The position numbers were made by a program, and so were the translations under genes. Below are positions 47,517 through 57,098 of a DNA stretch of 64,000 bases, one piece after another; the first letter of the stretch is position 1, and each line of letters starts with the position of its first letter. The notes under the pieces were generated by a model. The model did not search any database, was not told the origin of the DNA, and saw only the letters and a list, made by a program, of their open reading frames with translations. The stretch is from Myotis daubentonii (taxonomy: Eukaryota > Chordata > Mammalia > Chiroptera > Vespertilionidae): contig NC_081846.1 of the NCBI RefSeq assembly GCF_963259705.1, positions 90,904,641 to 90,968,640 on the forward strand, in the 5' to 3' direction.

Positions 47517-47886
47517 GAACCAGGGATGCCAGGCTGAAAGAAAATGGGGCAGAATGACAGAATTAGAGGTTTTGATTGGCACCATCCTGTCTGTCCCTTT
47601 TTCTCTGTGTAGCAGATCTCTCCCCAACTTTCTTCTTCTTGCTCTCACTCGATTCTTTTTGTTTGGTTTGGTTACTTATTTCTCTTACTTTCTCTACTTA
47701 AGTACCAGAGGGCTGTTTGGCTATACCCACCTACTTTATTCATAAATAAAAGTAAAACTAAGGCTTTTGTGTCAAATAATGATATTGAATAATATTGAGT
47801 CACTGGGCCTTATAAATCAATAGAAAAATAATGTCCCTCATTACACCAAACACCAAATCTTTTCAAGAAAAGGATATTTTGAACAA
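47517..47886. other. Unique sequence
   Basis: No recognised element. Confidence 0.35.
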
Positions 47887-48395
47887 TCTACACTAATAAA
47901 AGAGAAACATGGTAATTGGCGTACGACCGCTACCCTTTTCATTGGCTAATCAGCGAGATATGCAAATTAACTGTCAGCCAAGATGGCGGCCGGCAGCCAG
48001 GCAGCTTGAAACTAACATGAGGCTTGCTTGCCTCAGTGACGAAGGACTCCAACGTTCCCCGCCTGCGGCTGCAGGCCTCTAAGCCTGCAGTTTCAAACAT
48101 TGTAACAAATACTGCCGGACTTTAGCCAGCAGAATCGCAACATTGTATGCGAAGGCCAGAAACCTACTTTCAGCCGCTAAGAGTGGGAGCCAAGCCTCAA
48201 GCTAAAGCTGGCCCAGAATAAAAAAAAAAAGAAAAAAGAAAAAAAGGAGCGTTTGGGAGCTTCAGTCACTCCCAGCCGAAAACAGCCCTCAGCCCCTCAC
48301 CCAGACTGGCCAGGCACCCCAGTGGGGACCCCCACCCTGATCCAGGACACCCTTCAGGGCAAACCAGCCGGCCCCACCCATGCACTAGGCCTCTA
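47887..48395 (+). mobile_element. Helitron with promoter-like interior, plus strand
   Basis: A|TCTACACTAATAAAAGAG start, 'atgcaaattaactgtcagcc', and a perfect YY1-type AAGATGGCGGC at 47980-47990. The next 240 bp ('ctgcggctgcaggcctctaa', 'gccagcagaatcgcaacatt') is unlike the other copies and resembles a captured 5' gene end. The 3' half ('cccctcacccagactggcca') matches the 26009 copy. The 3' end 'cccatgcactaggcctcta' abuts the next Helitron. Confidence 0.85.
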
Positions 48396-49223
48396 CCCTA
48401 TATAGTAAAAGGGTAATATGCCTCCCGGCACTGGGATCAGCGTGACAGGGGGCAGCGCCCAAACCCCCTGATCACCCTGCAGCTCTGTGTGTGACAGGGG
48501 GCAGGGCCACATCCTCCCTATACATCCTGCTCTGTTCGTGACAGGGGAAGGCGCCCCAACCCCCTGAGCAGCCAAGCTCTGTGCCTGATGGGGGGAGCTC
48601 CCCAACCCCCCCCCACGGGCCCTGCTCTGTGTGTGACGGGGTAGAGCCATAACCTCCCCATCGACCCTGCCCTGAGTGTGAGAGTGGCGGCGCCCCAAAC
48701 CCCTGATCGGCCCTGCTTTGTGGGTGATAGAGGGCAGTGCCCCAACCCCCTGATGGGCCCTGCTCTGTGCGTGACAGGGTACAGAGCCCAAATCCCCCTG
48801 ATGGGCCCTGCTCTGTGCGTGACAGGGGGCAGTGCCCCAACCCCCTGATGGGCCCTGCTCTGTCTATGACAGGGGATGGCGCCGCAACCTCCCCATCGAC
48901 CCTGCCTTGAGTGTGACAGGGGACGGTGCCCCAACCCCCCAATTGGCCCTACCCTGATCGTGACTGAGGGTGGCATCGCAACCTCCCAATCTCCCTGCTC
49001 TGTGCATGACGGGGCGGCACCCCAACTCCCCAATCAGCCCTGCTCTGAGCCCGACCAGGGGCTGCACCTAGGGATTGGGCCTGCTCTCTGCCACCCGGGA
49101 GCAGGCCTAAGCCAGCAAGTCGTTATCTCCCAAGGGGTCCCACACTGCGAGAGGGCACAGACCGGGCTGAGGGACCCCCCTCTCCCCCCCGAGTGCACAA
49201 ATTTTTGTGCACCGGGCCTCTAG
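48396..49223 (+). mobile_element. Helitron carrying a ~47-bp tandem repeat
   Basis: Mutated start 'ccctatatagtaaaagggta' and clean end with 'gtgcacaaatttttgtgcac' then GGGCCTCTAG|T. Between about 48420 and 49070 units of about 47 bp ('ccctgctctgtgcgtgacag...ccaaccccctgatggg') repeat roughly 13-14 times with divergence. All three reverse frames stay open over 130-170 codons (48393-49033), a result of the stop-free repeat unit and not evidence of a gene. Confidence 0.87.
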
Positions 49224-50024
49224 TAGTATATAATCCTCTTGCATACTCTTCTCACCCATAATAAATATTTCTGAAAATCACAACCTAAGATTAAAATCTG
49301 CAGCTGAATTTATGCACTATTAGTGGTGAGACAAAACACACACCCCCTCCTCAAAAGAAGAAAGATATCAATGTCCTAATTCCTGGATCTCATACATTTT
49401 TCTTATGAGGCAAAAATAAAGCCAGTGTCTTTACAGATGTGATTAAATTAATGACATTGAGAGGGAGAGATTATCCTGGATTATGTGGATGGGAGTTAAA
49501 TGCAACCACATTTATTCTGTTAGGAGCTAGGTAGAAGGAGCTTTGACAGGGGGAGAGGGTGAGGCAATGTGACTTCTGAGCCAGAGATGAGGGGCTTAGC
49601 CAGAAGCAAGGATGATGGCAGCCCCCTGAAGCTGGAAGAAACAAAGGGCAGATACCCCTCAGAGCCTCCAGCACTTTTGGCCCAGCTATACTTATTTCAG
49701 ACTTCTGGATTCCAAGACTGTGAGAGAATACATTTCTGTTGTTATAAAAGATCAAGATGGCTGTAATTTGTTAGAGCAGACACTAATATGTGATCTTCCT
49801 AGACTTTGCATATCATCAAGTATTTTTCTTTTTGTTCATGGAGTTAATTCAAATGCACAAACATATTTAATGAGTACCTACCAAGTAAAAGGTATCTGAA
49901 ATACAGGTTTGAATAAAACACCTCCTGTCTTATAGGTGCTTTAGTCTAAACAAACATATGAACAGATGTGCAAGTTACAATGTAGTGTAATCACTCAGAG
50001 TCTGAAACTTGCTTAGAAATAGTG
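49224..50024. other. Mostly unique, one dispersed-repeat patch
   Basis: 49855-49990 ('aatgagtacctaccaagtaa', 'aaacacctcctgtcttatag') resembles the ancient unnamed family seen at 9175. Nothing else is recognised. Confidence 0.4.
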
Positions 50025-50680
50025 ACATTGGATAGTGGAATACTATTCAGCCATTTAAAATGAGGTTGTCAACATATTTATTGACATACTAGAGGCCAGG
50101 TGCACAGATTTGTGCACTGGTGGGGTCCCTTGGTGTGGCCTGTGAGGATCAGGCCAAAACGGACAGTCCAACGCCGCCTGCTGCTCCTGCCTGACACTCC
50201 CACTCATCCAGCTCCGCTATGCCTACCACCACCGGGTAGGTTCCCTGCCGCTCTGGGCTGCAGCAGCCAGCTGTGAGCCCTGCATCTGGCACCATCAGTC
50301 AGCTGAGCAGCTCTCCTGCTGTGGGAGCGCACTGACCACTAGGGGGCAACTCCTGCATTGAGCATCTGCCCCCTGGTGGTCAGTGTGCACCATAGTGATG
50401 GGTCAACCAGTTGTCTGGCCGTTCGGTTGCTTAGGCTTTTATATATATAGATAGAAATATGTTCACATGTATTGGTATATTGAAAAGACAGTGCCATTAA
50501 ATCGTTTTGACAGTGCATTAAAAATGTTCAGGAAATGTATGGTGCAGGCAGCACTCATAGTTTTCTATGGCTGATGAGTTCATAGTGATTATGTTTAACT
50601 TTTTGTTTTGTTTTGTGTTTTCCAATGCCTGATTTTTAATAATGGAAAACAATAAGAATATTTAATAATGAAAATTGTCT
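50025..50680 (+). mobile_element. L1 3' relic split by a Helitron
   Basis: 'gtggaatactattcagccat' at the left is standard L1 3' text. After the Helitron, 'tagtgattatgtttaacttt' then 'tgtgttttccaatgcctgat' resembles an old L1 3' UTR. Confidence 0.55.
50099..50451 (-). mobile_element. Non-autonomous Helitron, minus strand
   Basis: A|CTAGAGGCCAGGTGCAC left end with palindrome 'gtgcacagatttgtgcac'. Right end 'ggcttttatatatataGA|T'. Contains 'accactagggggcaactcct' and 'cccctggtggtcagtgtgca', placing it with the 43236 copy. Inserted in an L1 relic. Confidence 0.9.
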
Positions 50681-52159
50681 GGGTTCAGTCTCAGGATAAT
50701 AACACAACACAGCAAAAAGATCAAGGAACACTGACCAGGTGACATGCCTCTTCATCTAAGGTTCTGAGCACAAAATAGAACATCTTCTCCTAATTATGCT
50801 GGCCCGGGACACCTGGAGGAGTATATGCCATATTTATCCAATGTTCAGATCCCATAGATCATGAATTTAATAATAGTTTTCAGAGAGAAAATACCCATCA
50901 TTAGATTAAATATGCATAACCTAATCTCCAAATATTACAACAAAATAAAGTCTATCTTAGATTTCAGGAAATGTAATTAATTTGAAAATGTAACCTGCTT
51001 ATTCTCTGCTCAAGGCTAAAGTGAAATCATTTGGATTAAACATAAGCATTCCAGAGGTTTACTGTGAGTGTCCATAAACCTGTGCAAGGTATAAAAAGTG
51101 TTGCACGCCCTGCCAAGCATCCTCTCCCCACCTTGACCTTGCCACCACATCCTCACTGCCTCCCCCCCCCCATACGCCCCCCTACTGCTTCTCAAATGCT
51201 GTCACAACTACACCCTGGGCAGCTGAGGGCAGGTTTTCCAGTCTCAACACTGAGGTAGCTGCAGGAAGCCTTGCTCTAACTGTAGCAATGACTGCTTTGC
51301 TATTCTACCTCGAGAGCATATCCACTTACTGTTAATAGCTTCAAAAAGTATTTCTCAATTTGCAACCAAAATCAGACTGTGAACACATCGTCCTTTCTTA
51401 GCTTTATAAAGCAGATGGACTGGAAGCTGATGAACCTCCAGATGGGAACAAACAGCAGTATCAACACTGTGAACTAAATTGGATTTGTTCTACTTTTGAT
51501 TATGAATCATCTAGTTTGTGAATTGTAGTTTAGCCATCTTAAACTGAGAACACCAACAATGAGCGGACGTGGCTATTGCTCAGGGCTTGAATTCCTATTT
51601 CTGGTGGTCACTGCTGTCATTCTTCTTGTCTTCTAAATTTGGATCCTTTGTGTTATTATAATGACAAGTTTCATTTCCCAAGCATATAGTTGCCGTTATG
51701 CATACAAAGACTACAATTTATACAATTCTTTAAGGAATTAATACTATTTCCACTTTCAAGATGTAGAAACAGACACTCAGGGCATATGGAGACAAGACCA
51801 AAGTAAGGGGCTTGACCTCTGACCCCAGTTCTGTGACACAATGATGTCTATACTGACATTCTGGCTCACCTGTGGCTGTTGCCAGATCACCTGTTCTTTG
51901 CACCCACATAATTAGGTTGAATAATTAACTCTGTTGCACATAGAAATCGGGCTGGACAAATTGGACTGGAGCTGGCCAGGAGGCATGACATGGGACCACA
52001 CCAGTGTTATATGTCTAGTCTTTAAAATTCTAGTCATTTGTTTGATCTTAGGACAGAGCACTGAATAATTACTTGTTATTATTTTGCTAGAATTGTAACC
52101 ACTTTTATTTATCATCAGTGCCTGTGCCTTCCCTAACTTGGCTGTCATGTTAAGAACTA
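50681..52159. other. Mostly unique sequence
   Basis: A weak reverse MIR relic may lie near 51720-51850. No gene is recognised. C-rich tract near 51164. Confidence 0.38.
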
Positions 52160-52627
52160 TCTGTCTTTTTCTCAGATCACAATGGAATGAAATTAAAAAT
52201 AAACTCCAGTAAAAACATCCCGAAACATTCAAACACATGGGGGATAAATAGCAAGTTATTAAACAATGAATGAGTTATTGATTAGATCAAGAAGAAAATA
52301 AAAATCTTCCTGGAAACAAATGAGAATGAACACACAACAAGAGAAAATCTCTAGGACACAGCAAAAGCAGTCCAGAGAGAGGTTCATAGCACTACATGCA
52401 TACCTCAAAAAACAAACAAAACACAACAACAATAAAAATTAATATACTATTTAACCCTACAACTTCAAGAACTAGAAAGAGAACAACAAGAAAACCTGAG
52501 AGTAAGTAGAAGGGAGGGAATGATAAAGATTAGAGCAGAAATTAATGATATAGAGACTAAAACAAAATAAAATTAAAAAATAGAAAAAATCAAACCAAGA
52601 GCTAGTTCGTTGAAAAGATAAACACAA

Positions 52628-55171
52628 TTGATGAGCTGTCAGCCAGAGTCATCAAGAAACAAAGAGAGAGGACCACAAATAAATAAAATCAGAAATGAAA
52701 GCAGAGAAGTAACCACAGAAATACAAAGGATTGTAAGAAAATACTATGAACAACTATATGCCAACAAGCTGGATAATGTGAATGAAATGGACAAATTCCT
52801 AGAAAAATATAGTCTCCCAAAACTGAATCAGGAAAAATCAGAAAACCCAAATAAGCCAATAACAGCTGAGGAAATTGAAGAAGTAATAAAAATACTCCCA
52901 GCAAACAAAAGCCCAGGTCAGGATGGCTTCACAGAGGAGTTTTACCAAACATTCAAAGAAAAACTAAAACCTATACTCCTCAAACTATTCAAAAGAATCT
53001 AAGAGGAAGGAACATTGCCAAGCTTTTTTTATGAGGCCAACATTATCTTAATTCCAAAATAAGATAAAGACACTGCAAATAAAGAGAACATATTTGGCAA
53101 TATTCCAGATAAACATAGATGATAAAAGCCTCAACAAAATGTTAGCTAATCAGGTCCAGCAATATGTTAAAAAGATCATACACCATGACCAAGTGGGATA
53201 CAAGGCTGGTATAATATCCACAAATCAATAAAGGTGATACAGCACATAAACAAATTGAGAGACAAAAAGACATGATCATATCAATAGTCCCAGAAAAATA
53301 ATTGCACAAAACCCAACACCCATTTTTGATAAAAACTCTCAGCAAAGTGGGAATAAAGGGGGCATATCTCAACATGATAAAGGCCATATATGACAAACCT
53401 ACAGCAAACATCCTGCTCAATGGGCAAAAGCAAAAACCATTTTCCCTAAAAACAGGAAAAGACAGGGATTTCTACTTTGAACACTCTTGTTCAACATAGT
53501 TCTGGAAACCCTGGCCATAGTGATCAGATAAGAAGAAGAAATAAAAGGCATACAAATTGGGATGGAGGAAGTAAAACTCTCATTATTCACAGATGATTAT
53601 ATATTGTATACAGAAACCCTAAAGACTCCACCAAAAAGCTATCCTATATAATAAAAGGCTAATATGCAAATAGACCGAAAGTTGGAACAACCAGTCGCTA
53701 TGATGTGTGCTGACCACCAGGGGGTTCGTGCGGAACATGGCAGGTGTTGGCAGCAGGAGGCAGAGCACGCAACATGGCAGGCATCAGCCTAGGTGGGGTG
53801 GTGAAGCAGGTGAGCAGGGGTGCCAGACCAAGGTGGGGTGCTGGTCGCTGTCATTGGGACAAGCCTCTGGTGGTTACTGAAAATTCTTTGTTCCCGAGCG
53901 CTGCAGTCCTGCCCAGTGCTTGCACCCGCTTCCAGTACTGGCTTTGCTCACACCCACTGCTGGCGCCGGAGCTATCAGTTGCACCCACTGCCAGTATCTG
54001 GCACCAGCCCCAATCACCCCTCAGGGTTTCTCCACCTCCCCCTGCTGCTGAGGGGTGATTGGGGCCGGCAGCCACCTCTCATACCCGCTGCCAGCAATGG
54101 CCTCACTTGCACCTTCTGCTGGAGCCAGAGCCACTGCTCACACCTGCTGCTGGTGCCAGCCTAAATCGTTCCACACCTTCAGCAGGAGTAGGGCTGCCAG
54201 CAGACAGGGTCCTGGGGCCTGAGGTGGGAGCGGCCAAGCAGGGGCGCTAAGGATGGGCCGAGACCCATCCCTGTGCCCACCGTAGCCTCGCAGCTCACAG
54301 TTCCTTTCAAGGTGCACAAATTCATGCACTGGGCCCCTAGTATTTAATAAATGAATTTGGAAATGTGGCAAGTACAAAATCAACACCCAAAAATCAATGG
54401 CTTTTTAATACACCAATAATGAACTCTCAGAAAAAGAAGCTAAATAAACAATCCCATTTACCACTGCAACAACAAAAAATAAGATTCTTAGGAATAGACT
54501 TAATCAAGGAGGTAAAAGAAACAAGACATGGAGGAAGACACAAACAAGTGAAAGAATATACTGTGTTCATGGATTGCTATACTCAACATAATTAAAATGT
54601 CCATACTACCCAAGGCAATCTACAGACTCAATGCAATCCCTATTAAAATACCAACAGCATATTTCACAGACCTAGAACAAATATTCCAAGAATTTATATG
54701 GAACCAAAAAAGACCCCAAATAGCTGCAGCAATCTTGAGAAAAAAGAACAAAGTTGGAGGAATCACAATACCAGATATCAAGTTATACTGCAAAGCCACC
54801 ATAATCAACACAGCCTGGTCCTGGCACAAGAACAGGCATATAGATTGACTGAACACAACAGAAACTTCAGAAATCGACACCAAGCCATTATGCTCAATTA
54901 ATATTTGACAAAGGAGGCAAGGGCATACCATGGAATAAACAGTCTATTTAATAAATGGTGTTGGGAAAATTGGACAGATACATGCAAAAAAATGAAACTA
55001 GACCACCAACTTACACTATACACAAGAATAAACTCAAAATGGAAAAGAGACTTAAATATTAGTGGGGAAATGATAAAAATCCTACAAGAAACTATAGGCA
55101 GCAAAGTCTTAGATATCTCTCTTAGCAATGTGTTTATGGATACATCTCCTATGACAAAAAAAAAACCTTAG
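52628..55171 (+). pseudogene. Broken L1 ORF2 (endonuclease/reverse transcriptase) remnants
   Basis: ORF2 encodes the endonuclease and reverse transcriptase that copies L1 RNA at the target. Three in-frame pieces remain. 52628-53002 holds the linker and the start of the RT domain (KSPGQDGF then [11 protein letters not shown]). 54597-54848 has [18 protein letters not shown] and the [11 protein letters not shown] motif. 54905-55171 has KMKLDHQLTLYTRINSKW. Frameshifts, stops and the Helitron separate them, and the region around the catalytic residues is frameshifted. Non-functional. Confidence 0.88.
53642..54340 (+). mobile_element. Long non-autonomous Helitron, plus strand
   Basis: Textbook ends: A|TCCTATATAATAAAAGGC and 'gtgcacaaattcatgcact' then GGGCCCCTAG|T. 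Early 'gaccaccagggggttcgtgc'. The interior has loose repeats of 'gctcacacccactgctggcg' type and a perfect 18-bp inverted repeat (54007-54024 with 54048-54065, 23-nt loop). Inserted in L1 ORF2. No coding capacity is recognised. Confidence 0.94.
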
Positions 55172-55406
55172 GAAAAAATAAACAAATAGGACTACATCAA
55201 AATAAAAGGTTTCTGCACAGCAAATAAACCATTAACAACACAACAAAAAAGGGAGCCCACTATATGGGAGGACAAATTTGGCAATGATACATCTGATAAA
55301 GGATTATTATCCAAAATATATAAGGAACTCATACAACTTAACAAAAGGAAGACAAAACATCCAATTAAAAAATGGGCAAAGGTCCTTAATAGATACTTCT
55401 CCAAAG

Positions 55407-56279
55407 TGAAGCAGGTATTTTGGGGGAACATAGGCAGGCTTAGGGAGGTTTTAGAATTGGGGTCCATGGAAAAGCATGCTGCAGACTGGGAGAAAGTACC
55501 TTTCCATAACACAGGGAAGCCAGGTGCAGTTACATCTCCATAAGACAAGGGAGCAGCAACAGTTGCATTTACATAAGACAAGGGAACTGGGAGTAGCCAG
55601 GAAAGGTCTATATTTACAAAATAAAGAGAAGGAAGCCGTTCATTCAAATGGAAAAAAATAAAGCCCAAAGGGAATAGGAAAACAATAGGGACAAAGGGAG
55701 GAGAACCTCACATGTCCCTCCTGAGGTTCAACCTTTGAGCCCTGAGTTACTATAGTAACCGACTCAAAGGGGAATAGTGACCAATCAGAGGGGATATCGA
55801 GGCACCAGGATCTGCAGCCTATGTTAGCCATAGGGCAGTAGTGGCGAACCTTTTGAGCTCAGCATGTCAGCATTTTGAAAAACCCTAACTTAACTCTGGT
55901 GCCGTGTCACATATAGAAATTTTTTTATATTTGAAACCATGGTAAAACAAAGACTTATATTTTTGATATTTATTTTATATATTTAAATACCATTTAACAA
56001 AGAAAAATCAACCAAAAAAAAAAAAATGAGTCTGCGTGTCAGAGGTGACATAGGTGTCACAGGTTCGCCATCACTGCCATAGGGAAAGGGAACCTGTGGG
56101 ACTCTTCCCTGTCCCTACATGGGAGTCAGTTCTGTAGGACTCTTCTCTCTCCCTAAGTGGGAGTCTGTACTTGTTCTTCAATAAATCTTCACTTTTGCTA
56201 TACCACTTTCTGTTCATAGATGGATTCTTTGACTCCAGCAGACAAAGAATCCGGGTTCCAGTCCAAAAATTCAATATCA
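55407..56279 (+). mobile_element. Solo LTR (endogenous retrovirus-like)
   Basis: Begins TG ('tgaagcaggtattttggggg') and ends CA ('attcaatatca'), with a 4-bp target duplication, aaag (55403-55406, 56280-56283). A 4-bp duplication fits class I (gamma-like) LTR elements. It has a CCAAT box ('gaccaatcagagg', 55781-55785) and a polyadenylation signal AATAAA at 56180-56185 followed by 'cttcacttttgct'. Without the nested hAT it is about 625 bp. No internal retroviral genes are present. Inserted in L1 ORF2. Confidence 0.85.
55836..56076. mobile_element. hAT-type MITE inside the LTR
   Basis: Inverted ends 'cagtagtggcgaacc' and 'ggttcgccatcactg', with a perfect 8-bp target duplication, ccataggg (55828-55835, 56077-56084). 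The AT-rich interior has 'atttttttatatttgaaacc' and a poly-A tract and no transposase. 8-bp duplications and CAGNG..CNCTG ends define hAT elements. Confidence 0.95.
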
Positions 56280-57098
56280 AAAGTATACATACAGATGGCC
56301 AAGAAACATATGAAAAAATGTTCAAACTCACTGATCATCAGAGAGATGCAAATTAAAATGACAATGGGGTATCACCTCATACCTGTCAGAATGGCTGCCA
56401 TCAACAAATGAAAATTGCTGCTGAAATTGTGGAGAAAAGAAACCCTAGTACACTGTTGTTGGGAATGCAGACTCATGCAGCCATTATGGAAAACAGTATG
56501 GAAGTTTTCTCAAAAAAGTAAAAATGGAACTTTACCCAGTGATCCCATTTCTAGGAATATATCCAAAGAAACCAGAAACACCAATCAAAAAAGAATGTGT
56601 GCACCCCTACATTCATAGCAGCACAATTTACAATAGCTAAGATCTGGAAACAGTCTAAGTGCCAATTAGTAGGCCAGTAGATAAAAAAGCTGTGGTAAAT
56701 TTATACAATGGAATACTATGCAGCAGGAATAAAGAAGAATCTCTTACCCTTTGAGATAGCATGGAGGGACCTGGAGAGTATAATGCTGAGTGAAATAAGT
56801 CAGTCAGAGAAAGACAAGCACCACATGATCACACTCGTATGTAGAATCTAATTAAAAAAATAAACTGATGAACAAAATGGGTCCAGATTCATAGAAGCAT
56901 GGATCAGAGTGCGGAATCAGGGAGGAAAGGTGGGAAGGGAGGTTGGATGGGAAGAAATAAACCAAAGAATTGTATGCATATACGCATAACCCATGGGCAC
57001 AGACCCTGGGGCTGGAGGCTGGGGGCAGGCCTGAGGGGGTCAATGGGAAAAAGGGACATATGTAATACTTTTAACAATAAAGATTTAAAAAAAAAATA

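Larger units (their letters stand above)
52160..57098 (+). mobile_element. L1, ORF2 to poly(A), interrupted
   Basis: Plus-strand L1 runs from the late endonuclease/linker region (~52165) to 'taacaataaagatttaaaaa' at 57098. The 3' UTR has 'gtatgcatatacgcataacc' and G-rich 'ggctggaggctgggggcagg'. It is 5'-truncated. A Helitron (53642-54340) and a solo LTR (55407-56279) interrupt it. Both interruptions are flanked by L1 text that rejoins correctly. It is less decayed than the copy at 31680. Confidence 0.92.

Noticed and set aside
48393..49033. Three overlapping reverse-strand open frames of 132-171 codons
   Set aside because: They are a by-product of a stop-free ~47-bp tandem repeat inside a Helitron.
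55407..56279. Possibility of a full endogenous retrovirus
   Set aside because: Only one LTR with its target duplication is present; no internal gag, pol or env sequence, so it is a solo LTR.
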